DNA of 18,512 bases from Burkholderiaceae bacterium. GTDB taxonomy: Bacteria > Pseudomonadota > Gammaproteobacteria > Burkholderiales > Burkholderiaceae_F. Both the position numbers and the translations under genes were made by a program. Below, in pieces: positions 7,566-15,292 of this stretch (position 1 is the stretch's first letter; each line of letters begins with the position of its first letter). The DNA is taken from NCBI GenBank assembly GCA_013696665.1, contig JACCYC010000287.1, positions 1-18,512 on the forward strand, written 5' to 3'. The notes below the pieces were generated by a model. The model saw only the letters and a program-made list of their open reading frames with translations. It searched no databases and had not been told where the DNA came from.

Positions 7566-7925
7566 CAGCCAACCCTTCGTTGTGCAGGCACATTCAAGGC
7601 GCCACGATCAGAACCTTAACTCGCACCTTAAGGCAAACTTGCTGGCCGCTCCTGCCACGAGCGAGCGCCTCGTATTCGAACGCGTTTCACCGACGTAGCC
7701 TTGCTCTGGGGTGTACTTGGCCGCTCCAATACGACGGCCTACCGAACTTCTCCGAACTTGCGGGCTGCGAGGATTGCGAGCGGGTCAACCATGGCGCCTA
7801 ACGAATGATATGAACTGCCTTCCGAGTTGTCGCGGGCAATGCCATCTTTCCGAGTGTGCATGGAGCCGCTGTACACGGCAAGACGGTTTCATTCAAACTC
7901 ACGGCACCGCGACTCGCCGTCGAAG
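7566..7925. other. 360-bp stretch without a recognisable gene
   Basis: This separates the divergent cupin and YjdF-like genes. Short open frames exist on the plus strand, but none has a recognisable protein or good start signal. I see no tRNA, rRNA-like sequence, strong hairpin with T-run, or transposon end. It presumably contains the promoters of both flanking genes. The plus-strand frame of the YjdF-like gene is open from 7827, but that extension lacks family character. Confidence 0.5.
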
Positions 7926-8561
7926 ATGAAATCAGCCGACCACGCTCGCCTGCTCGTGGGGTTACTCGTTGCGACGCTCGCTGCATTGGCCGTGTCGGGC
8001 TGGCGGCCGTACGACCGCGTGACGTGGTGGCTCGAGGTGGCGCCGGTGCTGATCGCGCTGCCGATCCTGCTTGCTACTCGCCGCAACTATCCGCTGACTA
8101 CGCTGCTGTACGTGCTGATCTTCGCGCACGCCCTGGTGTTGATCCTCGGCGGCGCTTACACCTACGCGCGCGTGCCGCTCGGCGCCTGGGTGCAGCAAGT
8201 ATTCGACCTGTCGCGCAATCCGTACGACAAGCTCGGCCACTTCATGCAAGGGTTTGTACCTGCGATGGTCGCGCGCGAGATTCTGATGCGCGGCGGGTTT
8301 GTCCGCGGCCGGCGCATTGTTGGGTTTGTTTGCATCTGCATCGCGCTCGCCATCAGCGCTGTCTATGAATTGGTGGAGTGGTGGGCCGCGTTGGCGCTCG
8401 GGCAAGGCGCCGAGGAGTTCCTCGGCACGCAGGGCGATGTCTGGGATACGCAGTCAGACATATTTATGGCGCTGCAGGGATCAATTGTTGCGCTGCTCAC
8501 CCTCTCAGGTGTGCACGATCGACAACTTGAGGCGTTAGTACCGGGTCGCACTGTCGAATAG
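7926..8561 (+). CDS. yjdF: YjdF-family (DUF2238) inner-membrane protein
   Basis: A 211-residue multi-pass membrane protein, close in length to E. coli YjdF. Hydrophobic segments lie at about 8-24, 36-50, 58-80, 130-147 and 178-193. Conserved polar signatures of the family are present: DKLGHFMQGFVPA (101-113), YELVEWW (147-153) and GTQGDVWDTQSDIFMALQG (167-185), rich in Asp, His and Glu near the membrane. The biochemical function of the family is not established as far as I know. ATG 7926 is chosen because the protein then begins just before the first helix; the open frame reaches back to TTG 7827 with ATGs at 7839 and 7860. No strong Shine-Dalgarno is seen at any of them. It stands alone, 102 bp before the next gene on the same strand. 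Confidence 0.82.
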   Translation: MKSADHARLLVGLLVATLAALAVSGWRPYDRVTWWLEVAPVLIALPILLATRRNYPLTTLLYVLIFAHALVLILGGAYTYARVPLGAWVQQVFDLSRNPYDKLGHFMQGFVPAMVAREILMRGGFVRGRRIVGFVCICIALAISAVYELVEWWAALALGQGAEEFLGTQGDVWDTQSDIFMALQGSIVALLTLSGVHDRQLEALVPGRTVE

Positions 8562-8609
8562 TCGGCAGCGCGCGTACGTAATCGGCCATTCAGCGGATTG
8601 CGAGTTCTC

Positions 8610-8615
8610 TATAAC
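8610..8615 (+). promoter_or_regulatory. Candidate -10 box for the 95-residue gene
   Basis: TATAAC matches the sigma-70 -10 consensus at five of six positions, but I find no convincing -35 box 16-18 bp upstream. A start site expected near 8622 would fall at the edge of the palindrome at 8624-8643. Confidence 0.35.
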
Positions 8616-8623
8616 AATCGCAC

Positions 8624-8643
8624 TGTCACATAGTGATGTGACA
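8624..8643. promoter_or_regulatory. Operator-like 20-bp palindrome
   Basis: TGTCACAT and ATGTGACA form perfect 8-bp arms around AGTG. It lies just downstream of the candidate -10 and 10 nt before the Shine-Dalgarno of the 95-residue gene, where a bound repressor would block transcription. In RNA it could also fold as an 8-bp hairpin in the leader. The half-site spacing does not match the CRP/FNR arrangement, and I do not recognise the regulator. Confidence 0.5.
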
Positions 8644-8653
8644 CTCAACGCCT

Positions 8654-8658
8654 GGAGG
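8654..8658 (+). promoter_or_regulatory. Strong Shine-Dalgarno for the 95-residue gene
   Basis: GGAGG with 5-nt spacing to ATG 8664 is the best ribosome-binding site in the window and is the main support that this short frame is a real gene. Confidence 0.75.
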
Positions 8659-8663
8659 CGGCG

Positions 8664-8951
8664 ATGTTGATGCGGGTGCGTGAGCGGCATAACGAAGTAC
8701 AGATCGAGTTGACCGGAGTCGCCGGCCGACAGGAGTCCGTACTTGCCGCACTCGAAGCCTGCCAGCGTTGTACTTCCGGATCGGGTGCAGCGCCAGCATC
8801 GGTCACCGTTCGGGCGCGCGCCGATGGCATGAACGTTCGCCTGCGCCCGTTGGACGGTCAGCAGCTCGATGTTCAGGAAATCTACCGCTGCCTGCGGCGC
8901 GCGCTGATCGAGCGGACGCGCACGGTGCTCGTGCCGCGTGTAAGCGGCTAG
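8664..8951 (+). CDS. Conserved small protein of unknown function, 95 residues
   Basis: I do not recognise a characterised family, though the overall pattern resembles short unnamed proteins of betaproteobacteria. The protein has no signal peptide or membrane segment and is probably cytoplasmic. It reads as alternating beta strands and helices: RVRERHNEVQIELTGVAG (4-21), a helix VLAALEACQRC, a Gly/Ala/Ser-rich loop, SVTVRARADGMNVRLRPL, and a C-terminal helix EIYRCLRRALIERTR. Three cysteines (33, 36, 75) include a CQRC pair that could bind metal or be redox active, but nothing proves it. A strong GGAGG and an upstream palindrome suggest a separately regulated transcript. It ends 7 nt from the convergent beta-barrel gene. 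Confidence 0.72.
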   Translation: MLMRVRERHNEVQIELTGVAGRQESVLAALEACQRCTSGSGAAPASVTVRARADGMNVRLRPLDGQQLDVQEIYRCLRRALIERTRTVLVPRVSG

Positions 8952-8958
8952 TTACGCC

Positions 8959-9639
8959 TTAGAAGCGCAATCCAAAGCCGACCGATATCACCGGATAGAA
9001 GCGAAGATCGTCCGCTGCTTCGCGAAAATCCACTTCTTCAGCCCGAATATCGCTTTGCAGTCGGCTACACGCGCCCGCAGGTAACGCCGCTCCGCAACTG
9101 CCTGTCAGCGTGGCGCTCGGACGTTGATACATCACGCCAAGATCCGCGCTGAAATAAAGCCGCGATCCGGCACGCGGCGCCAGCCCCCAACCCACACCGA
9201 CATAGGGGCTCGCGCGCGAAAAATTCACCCGTCCTTCGAGCGAACCCACCTCGGCCGGGGAATAGAAGGTGCCGTTGATATTTATCGCGGATCCTGGACG
9301 GGCTGTTCCGGCGAAGCGCTGATTGTTATAAGCAAGCCCGCCGGACAACCTGAAACTACCCGCGTATGGATGCCAGTCAGCCAGCAAAAAGCCGGTGCCG
9401 AAACGAAATTTACCGTCGTAGCGAATACCAGACTCGTCGTAGTCGTACGAAACGGAACCGCCATTGACAAGGGCTCGGACGCCGAAGCGGTCGGTCACCA
9501 GGCTCTCGAGCTCAATGCCAACGCCGGGGGTTCCAATTCGCAATCCTCCGCCCACGCCCTGCGCAGCGGCGCCATTGACAGTCGCGGCCATTGCAATTGA
9601 TGCGATCAACAAGAGAAGGTTGCGATGTACTTTCACCAT
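8959..9639 (-). CDS. Outer-membrane beta-barrel protein
   Basis: A 226-residue secreted protein. ATG 9639 opens a signal peptide (VKVHRN, hydrophobic LLLLIASIAMAATVNG, cleavage near AAA-Q). The mature chain is a run of alternating, Gly- and aromatic-rich strands ending in SVGFGLRF, with the terminal Phe used by the BAM machinery. Stretches such as DWHPYAGSFRLSGGLAYNN and GSLEGRVNFSRASPYVGVGW resemble an unnamed family of small barrels in beta- and gammaproteobacteria, distantly OmpW/OmpA-barrel-like. Two cysteines bracket a short loop (GSCGAALPAGACS), probably an extracellular disulfide loop. A TTG at 9648 would add three residues, but ATG 9639 has GGGG about 4-7 nt upstream. The function (pore, adhesin or structural) is unknown. 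It lies 196 nt after the Arg-rich gene and may have its own promoter. Confidence 0.83.
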   Translation of the reverse strand: MVKVHRNLLLLIASIAMAATVNGAAAQGVGGGLRIGTPGVGIELESLVTDRFGVRALVNGGSVSYDYDESGIRYDGKFRFGTGFLLADWHPYAGSFRLSGGLAYNNQRFAGTARPGSAININGTFYSPAEVGSLEGRVNFSRASPYVGVGWGLAPRAGSRLYFSADLGVMYQRPSATLTGSCGAALPAGACSRLQSDIRAEEVDFREAADDLRFYPVISVGFGLRF

Positions 9640-9835
9640 TGGCCCCAAACAGCCTGGTTCGATTACAACACACGAACACTAGGCGTTCTGTTTCCGAGCG
9701 ATTGAATCATTAATTCCGCGATTCTTCCGGAATTCTGACTCAACGGGCCGCGGGCTTGTCTCGCTGACGCGCGAAGTCGCTCGAACGCGCGATGTTGTAT
9801 CAGCGCACTGTCGCTATTGCGATGCCTAGCCGCGG

Positions 9836-10360
9836 CTATTCCGCATCCTCGAACTTCGGCTCGCGTCGCACAGAAGGCGCCGGGCGCCGTTCGCGCGGCC
9901 GGTCGTCCCGCGATGGGCGATCAAAACCGGTGCGCGGCCGTTGTGCCGACGCGCCACCAGACCGCGGCCCTGATGGCGCCGCACGGTTAAATGCCGGCCG
10001 TGGGGCTGAGCCCACCGATCGCGCCAGGCGGATCACCATGCGAAGCGCTTCATTGACGGCTTCAGAGTCCCGGAACACGCGCGCAACGTCTGGATCGAGT
10101 GCGATATTGGCAGGGCCTGGTGCACGCAGACGCTCACCTTCGGGGGCTCTACGCGCGGGAGCGGGGCGCACCAGACCCAGACCGGCACGCGCCGGACCCG
10201 GCCGCGGCGGACGATCGGCGCGCTGATAGGGATCGGCGCGGCTCGGGTCACGCGAGCGTGACCTGACCTCCCCAAACTTGCGGTCTTGCGCGGCGCGGGC
10301 ACGCGGACCACTGCGCGTCCCGCCAGGCGCAGGACGGTCGTTGTCTTCAAAACGTTTCAT
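9836..10360 (-). CDS. Arginine/proline-rich low-complexity protein behind fadD
   Basis: A 174-residue protein with 37 arginines by my count (about 21%) and many Pro, Ala, Gly and Ser, so most of it should be disordered and very basic. One ordered-looking island, IALDPDVARVFRDSEAVNEA (86-105) continuing to about 114, reads as an amphipathic helix pair; I believe similar islands occur in unnamed betaproteobacterial proteins, which is memory and unchecked. The ends are acidic (KRFEDND and KFEDAE). RNA or nucleic acid binding is a natural guess but unproven. Support as a gene: the start ATG 10360 is 6 nt after the fadD stop, and its Shine-Dalgarno TTAGGA overlaps that TAG, so the two are probably coupled. 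The stop codon lies in a 12-bp palindrome TAGCCGCGGCTA (9827-9838). Confidence 0.7.
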   Translation of the reverse strand: MKRFEDNDRPAPGGTRSGPRARAAQDRKFGEVRSRSRDPSRADPYQRADRPPRPGPARAGLGLVRPAPARRAPEGERLRAPGPANIALDPDVARVFRDSEAVNEALRMVIRLARSVGSAPRPAFNRAAPSGPRSGGASAQRPRTGFDRPSRDDRPRERRPAPSVRREPKFEDAE

Positions 10361-10366
10361 GGTGTC

Positions 10367-12049
10367 CTAAGCTACCTTCTTTTGGTCGCGCAACTCGCGC
10401 CTCAGGATCTTGCCGACATTGGTCTTCGGCAGGTCCGAACGAAATTCAATGTACTTGGGCTTCTTATAGCCGGTCAGATGCTCTTTGCAAAACTCCGATA
10501 GGTCTTTCTCTGTCAGCGCCGCGTCTTTCTTTACCACGAAGAGCTTGACCGCCTCGCCTGCATGCTCATCGGGAACGCCAATCGCCGCGCATTCGAGTAC
10601 ACCGGGATGCATTGCGATCACGCCTTCGACTTCATTTGGATAGACGTTGAACCCGCTCACCAGGATCATGTCCTTTTTCCGGTCGACAATCTTGGTGTAG
10701 CCATTGGCGTCCATCACCCCGATGTCGCCACTGCGAAAAAATCCGTCGGCGGTCATTACGCTCGCCGTGTCGTCGGGGCGCTGCCAGTAGCCCGCCATGA
10801 CTTGCGGCCCGCGAATCGCAATCTCGCCAGTGCTTCCAACGGGCAACTGGTTGCCGTCGTCGTCCAAAATCGCAATGTCGGTCGAAGGCATCGGCAGCCC
10901 GATGCTGCCGCTGTACTTCGTCGTATCCGTCGGATTGCACGTAGCCCCCGGCGACGTTTCTGACAGGCCATAGGCTTCGCAAATTGGGCTGCCGGTGATC
11001 TTGAGCCACTTTTCCGCCACCGCCTGCTGTACCGCCATGCCGCCGCCCAGCGTGAGGATCAGCGATTTGAAATCGAGCTTCTTGAAATCTTCGTTATTTG
11101 TAAGGGCGTTGAACAGTGTGTTCACCGCGGGAAACACGCCGAACTTGTGTTTGGACAATTCCTTGACGAAAGCCGGAATGTCGCGCGGATTCGGGATCAA
11201 CAGATTCTTGCCGCCGGTGCGCATCGACAGCAACGCGCAGCAGGTCAACGCAAAGATGTGATACAGCGGCAGCGCAGTGACCGTGATCATTTGCTCGCCG
11301 GGCTTCAATTTGGCAAGCGCGGGCTGGTACCAGGCTTCTGCCTGCAGCATATTGGCGATCACGTTCTTGTGCGACAGGGTCGCGCCCTTGCTAACGCCGG
11401 TGGTTCCTCCCGTGTATTGCAGGAACGCCACATCACCGTGGCTACAGTCAGCGTGCTTCAGGCTCAACTTGGAGCTTTCGGCCAATACATCAGACCAGCG
11501 CAACGCATTGGGCAGCGTAAATGCCGGCACCATTTTTTTGACGCTCCGAACGACGAAGTTGACTAGCATGCCCTTCGCGAAACCGAGCATGTCGCCCATC
11601 GCACACACGACAATCGTCTTGGTCGGCACCTTGTCGATCACTTGCTGCAACGTTCCGGCGAAGTTTTCGAGAATAAAAATCGCTTCGGCGCCGGAGTCTT
11701 TGAGCTGATGCTCGAGCTCGCGTGGCGTATACAGCGGGTTGACGTTAACCACTGTGTAGCCGGCGCGTATGACTCCGGCCATCACCACCGGATACTGCAT
11801 CACGTTGGGCATCATGATCGCGATCCGCGCGCCCTTGCTCAGGCCCTTGCTCTGCAGCCACGCGCCGATCGCAGCGGAGTGCTGGTCTAGTTGCCCGAAC
11901 GTCATCTCAGCGCCCATGAAGCTGTAGGCGCCCTGCCCGCTGTATTTCTTAAAAGCTTCGTCAAACAGCTGAATCAGCGACTTGTACTGGTTGTAATCGA
12001 TGTCCGTCGGCACACCCTTGGGATAGTTCCTCAGCCAGAACCGGTCCAT
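10367..12049 (-). CDS. fadD: Long-chain fatty acid-CoA ligase
   Basis: A 560-residue acyl-CoA synthetase, almost the same length as E. coli FadD (561). It activates fatty acids with ATP and CoA at the inner membrane for beta-oxidation or lipid synthesis. Motifs: phosphate loop YTGGTTGVSKGATLSHKN (212-229), YGLSETSPGA, the FACS signature region DGFFRSGDIGVMDANGYTKI followed by VDRKKDMILVSGFNVYPNEV, and the adenylation lysine K547 in GKILRREL. The N-terminus MDRFWLRNYPKGVPTDI is typical. ATG 12049 is chosen for this match and for AAGGGAG (12057-12063) upstream. The open frame reaches 12550 but overlaps the aminopeptidase gene and has no family character. Neighbours: 71 nt after the aminopeptidase gene and 6 nt before the Arg-rich gene. 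Confidence 0.95.
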   Translation of the reverse strand: MDRFWLRNYPKGVPTDIDYNQYKSLIQLFDEAFKKYSGQGAYSFMGAEMTFGQLDQHSAAIGAWLQSKGLSKGARIAIMMPNVMQYPVVMAGVIRAGYTVVNVNPLYTPRELEHQLKDSGAEAIFILENFAGTLQQVIDKVPTKTIVVCAMGDMLGFAKGMLVNFVVRSVKKMVPAFTLPNALRWSDVLAESSKLSLKHADCSHGDVAFLQYTGGTTGVSKGATLSHKNVIANMLQAEAWYQPALAKLKPGEQMITVTALPLYHIFALTCCALLSMRTGGKNLLIPNPRDIPAFVKELSKHKFGVFPAVNTLFNALTNNEDFKKLDFKSLILTLGGGMAVQQAVAEKWLKITGSPICEAYGLSETSPGATCNPTDTTKYSGSIGLPMPSTDIAILDDDGNQLPVGSTGEIAIRGPQVMAGYWQRPDDTASVMTADGFFRSGDIGVMDANGYTKIVDRKKDMILVSGFNVYPNEVEGVIAMHPGVLECAAIGVPDEHAGEAVKLFVVKKDAALTEKDLSEFCKEHLTGYKKPKYIEFRSDLPKTNVGKILRRELRDQKKVA

Positions 12050-12056
12050 GTCTCGT

Positions 12057-12063
12057 CTCCCTT
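12057..12063 (-). promoter_or_regulatory. Shine-Dalgarno of fadD
   Basis: AAGGGAG on the minus strand, 7 nt before ATG 12049, fixes the start of fadD against the long open frame that runs upstream. Confidence 0.65.
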
Positions 12064-12120
12064 GAATTTTTGTAGTTTGTGTCGGCATCATAGTCGGCAC
12101 CGGGCCGCGAGGCACGCCGA

Positions 12121-13182
12121 TTAGCGCGGCGGCACCAGGGCCTGAAGCACCGCGCTGCGATCCTTTTTGGGCATGCTCGCCAGCTCCTTTACCCGATCGT
12201 AGAAACGCGCGAACTCGCCTCCGCTTTGCACCAGCAGCTGATCGAATGCCGGCACCCATTCGTTGTAGGCGGCAAAGGCGCCCAAGTGAGCGTTGTTCAG
12301 ATTCTGCGCGAAAAAGCGGTCGTATCCGGCAAACCCGCCCCAGCTCGTGCGCAGCAGTCCATAGTCGTCTTTCAGCGCGGACAGCAGCTGCCGCTTTCGG
12401 GCGCGTTTCACGTCGTCGGTTTGTTGACTTCGGTAGTTCAACTGCAATGCCTCTCGATACTTCAGCAGCAGTTCCAGGAACTGACCACGCCGCTGCGAAA
12501 AATCGGCGTAAGCGGCGCGCGAAGCCTCGTTGCCGCTGGACTGCAGCCAACGTCGCACGCCTTCGCGCTCAACTGCCGTGGCAAATGATTCGTTGAACGT
12601 TGTATCGCCGCCGACAAATACGACCTGGTGCGCGAGCTCGTGAAAGACCAATCCGGCGAGCTGGCCTTCGGTACCTCCGATAAATGTATTGAGCAGTGGA
12701 TCTGCAAACCAGCCGAGCGTCGAATAGGCCGGCACGCCGCTCACGTTGACTTCGTAACCGTCAGCGCGCAACTCTGCGGCCATATGATCCGCCGCTTCGC
12801 GGTCGAAGTAGCCGCGGTATGTCGCGCAACCGACGACCGGATAACACCATTGTTTTAGGTCGAGCGAGAGTTCGGGTGCTGCAAATACGTTCCAGACAAC
12901 AAAGGGGCGTTGCAAGTCAGCGTATGAGCGATAGCTGTGATTGTCTGGTAACCCGAGCGCGGCCGATGCAAATGCGCGGATGTGTTCGGCTCGCTGCAGA
13001 CGCTGCTTCAGCGGCTCATTGGTAGCGGGGTCGGCAACGACATCTAGAATGGGGCGCGCCGCGCGAAGCATCGAAAAATGGCCGCGTACCGACTGCATGT
13101 AGTAGCCGAGCGTCGAGCATCCGGCAATAAAAACGGCGGCGAGTGCTAACGCAACGGCAATCCCGATGCGTCTGACCCGCAT
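12121..13182 (-). CDS. Putative zinc aminopeptidase lipoprotein (PF10023 type)
   Basis: A 353-residue predicted aminopeptidase of the COG4324/DUF2265 kind. The signal peptide RRIGIAVALALAAVFIAGC ends in a lipobox with C22, so the protein should be a lipoprotein. CSTLGYYMQSVRGH directly after the lipidated Cys is characteristic of this family as I know it. The zinc site HELAHQ (181-186) is followed by FNESFATAVE with E198 as likely third ligand. C113 and C119 may be disulfide-bonded. Peptidase activity is predicted from the motif; I know of no firm substrate. ATG 13182 follows the molybdoenzyme stop by a single base (TGA-A-ATG), so translation is likely coupled. No good independent Shine-Dalgarno is seen. 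Confidence 0.88.
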   Translation of the reverse strand: MRVRRIGIAVALALAAVFIAGCSTLGYYMQSVRGHFSMLRAARPILDVVADPATNEPLKQRLQRAEHIRAFASAALGLPDNHSYRSYADLQRPFVVWNVFAAPELSLDLKQWCYPVVGCATYRGYFDREAADHMAAELRADGYEVNVSGVPAYSTLGWFADPLLNTFIGGTEGQLAGLVFHELAHQVVFVGGDTTFNESFATAVEREGVRRWLQSSGNEASRAAYADFSQRRGQFLELLLKYREALQLNYRSQQTDDVKRARKRQLLSALKDDYGLLRTSWGGFAGYDRFFAQNLNNAHLGAFAAYNEWVPAFDQLLVQSGGEFARFYDRVKELASMPKKDRSAVLQALVPPR

Positions 13183-13183
13183 T

Positions 13184-15292
13184 TCAGGCAGGCGATCGTG
13201 TGGCTTCGACCTCGACCAGGCAGTCGTAGAAGGTGGGCGCGCGTCCGATATCAGTCAGCGCTTGGCTCGTCAGCTCATTAATATTTTTGCCGTCGCGCGC
13301 AAATTTTTTCCACCATATCGATAGCGCGACGGCACATCCGGGACGCGCACGGTCGGTCACGCGCGCCAGCAGGTCGATGCTGCCGCGATCGTTGAACACG
13401 CGAACACGCGACCCATCGACAATCGATCGCGCCTGCGCGTCCCGCGGGTGGATTTCTATCGTGGGCTCGCCTTCTACTGCGCGCAGACTGATCACATTGG
13501 CAAACGTCGAGTTGAGAAAGTTGCGTGCCGGCGGCGAAATAATCGCCAGCGGATAACGTTGCGACAGCGCGGTGTCGCGACCCGCTTCCTCGTAAGGTGC
13601 GATGTGCGCAGGCAATGGATCCTGACCGATCCGGGCAAGCTGTTCCGAATGGAACTCGCAGCGTCCCGAAGGCGTGGAAAAATTACCCTCTGCAAACGGC
13701 GCGTATTGCGCCGGCAGGTCCAGGCGCTGCCAGCCGGACTCTTTAACGGCCTGCCAATCGTAACTGGCGGTCGCACCCTGCGGCTTGAATGCCTGCGCCG
13801 CCAGCTCGTCATCGGTCTCCGAGAAGCACGGATCTTCGAACCCCATCTTTGCGGCGAGGCGTCGAAAGATATCGCTGTTTGGCAGCGCTTCTCCAAGCGG
13901 TTCGATCGCCGCATTGTTTGCAACCACGTACAAGTGCCCATAGGATCGGTGAACGTCGACGTGCTCGAGTTGCGTCGTAGCAGGCAGAACATAGTCGGCG
14001 TAATCCGCGGTGTCGGTCATGAAGTGCTCGAGGACGACCGTGAATAGATCTTCGCGACCAAAACCGCGCGCGACTTCGCCTGACTGCGGCGTCACAGCAA
14101 CGGGGTTGCTGTTGTAGACAATCACTGCATCGATCGGCGGATCCGCGTGATTCAGATCATGGCCAATCGTCGACATGTTGATCGTGCGCGGTTTCTTTCC
14201 CGCGAGCAGCTCGGGCCGGTAGAGTGCGTTGGTATCGATCGGATACACGCCGCTGGTCGAGAGCAATACTCCACCGGCAGCGTCGCGCCAATGTCCGGTC
14301 AACGCTGGCAGACAGGCAATTGCGCGCACGGCGTTTCCGCCGCCGCGCGCGCGCTGCATGCCATAGTTAAGACGAATCGCCGCGGGGCGTGTCTGCCAGT
14401 ACTCGCGCGCAAATTCCTCGACTTCGCCGGCGCTGATGCCACAGATTGCAGCAACGCGTGGCGGATCAAATTCGGCCGCGCGCTCGGCTAGCGCGTTGTA
14501 TCCCAGCGTGTAGCGCTCAATGTAATCGCGGTCGAGCCATCCCTCTTGCATCAAGACGTACATCACCCCAAGCGCAAACGCCGCGTCGGTGCCCGGCATT
14601 AACGCGATGTGCTGGTGGCACTTCTCAGCGGTCAGTGAGCGATAAGGGTCGATCGCGATCAGCTTCGCGCCGCGCCGCTTGGCTTCCTGCGCGCGGCTCC
14701 ATAGATGCAGGTTTGATGCGATTGCGTTGCAACCCCAGAACAAGATCAGCTTGCTGTTCTGAAACTGTTCGATGTCCGTTCCGGTCTTGGTACCGATCGT
14801 GTACGCCAGCGCCTCGCCGCCGGCGCTGGAGCAGATGGTGCGGTCGAGAAAGCTGGCGCCCAGCTTGTGCAAAAATCGTGCGGCCATGCCTTCGCCCTGC
14901 ACCAGACCCATCGTGCCGGCATAGCTGTACGGCACGATGCGCTCCGGATCGCGCGCCGCGATCGCACAAAGTCGCGCGGCGATGTCGCTCAGCGCGTCAT
15001 CCCACGAAACGCGAACGAATCGGCCCGCGCCTTTTGCGCCAACGCGCTTAAGAGGATGCAGTACGCGGTCTGCGTGATAAGTGCGCTCGAGATAGCGCGA
15101 GACTTTTGTGCACAGCGTGCCGGCCGTGGTGGGATGCGTCGGATCGCCAACAACTTTGATCGCGACGCGGCGCCCATTTTCTTCGCGCACGGTCACCAGC
15201 ATCGCGCAGGTGTCGGGGCAATCGTGCGGACACGCTGCGCGGACAATCGTCTCGGTTGCGATTGGCTCAGCCTGCAATGCACTCGGCATCAT
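13184..15292 (-). CDS. Molybdopterin-dependent oxidoreductase with [4Fe-4S] cluster
   Basis: A 702-residue member of the DMSO reductase/BisC superfamily. The N-terminal Fe-S motif is CPHDCPDTC (C21, C25, C29) with C61 in GTLCTK, a C-x3-C-x3-C-x31-C arrangement. DRTICSSAGGEA (150-161) places C154 where Mo-ligating cysteines occur in relatives. FWGCNAIASN and YNSNPVAVTP are cofactor-binding segments, and the C-terminal beta domain spans about 580-700. No Tat signal is present, so it is probably cytoplasmic, and no electron-transfer or membrane subunit is encoded nearby. The substrate is not readable from sequence. ATG 15292 is preferred because it overlaps the argE stop as ATGA; a second ATG follows at 15289, and ATG 15349 would overlap argE by 61 nt. 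Confidence 0.88.
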   Translation of the reverse strand: MMPSALQAEPIATETIVRAACPHDCPDTCAMLVTVREENGRRVAIKVVGDPTHPTTAGTLCTKVSRYLERTYHADRVLHPLKRVGAKGAGRFVRVSWDDALSDIAARLCAIAARDPERIVPYSYAGTMGLVQGEGMAARFLHKLGASFLDRTICSSAGGEALAYTIGTKTGTDIEQFQNSKLILFWGCNAIASNLHLWSRAQEAKRRGAKLIAIDPYRSLTAEKCHQHIALMPGTDAAFALGVMYVLMQEGWLDRDYIERYTLGYNALAERAAEFDPPRVAAICGISAGEVEEFAREYWQTRPAAIRLNYGMQRARGGGNAVRAIACLPALTGHWRDAAGGVLLSTSGVYPIDTNALYRPELLAGKKPRTINMSTIGHDLNHADPPIDAVIVYNSNPVAVTPQSGEVARGFGREDLFTVVLEHFMTDTADYADYVLPATTQLEHVDVHRSYGHLYVVANNAAIEPLGEALPNSDIFRRLAAKMGFEDPCFSETDDELAAQAFKPQGATASYDWQAVKESGWQRLDLPAQYAPFAEGNFSTPSGRCEFHSEQLARIGQDPLPAHIAPYEEAGRDTALSQRYPLAIISPPARNFLNSTFANVISLRAVEGEPTIEIHPRDAQARSIVDGSRVRVFNDRGSIDLLARVTDRARPGCAVALSIWWKKFARDGKNINELTSQALTDIGRAPTFYDCLVEVEATRSPA

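Noticed and set aside
7450..7801. Short plus-strand open frames (82 and 86 residues) in and before the gene-free stretch
   Set aside because: They partly overlap the cupin gene antisense and have no good ribosome sites and no recognisable protein.
7796..7802. GCCTAAC resembling the core of an integron attC site
   Set aside because: No matching GTTRRRY partner or internal inverted pairing was found at a suitable distance, and there is no integrase or cassette array.
9827..9838. 12-bp palindrome TAGCCGCGGCTA as a terminator
   Set aside because: It has no room for a loop and no T-run in the transcription direction, and it overlaps the stop codon of the Arg-rich gene.
12050..12550. N-terminal extension of the fadD frame by 167 residues
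   Set aside because: It overlaps the aminopeptidase gene, is low-complexity Arg/Ala-rich, and the FadD N-terminus with its Shine-Dalgarno begins at 12049.
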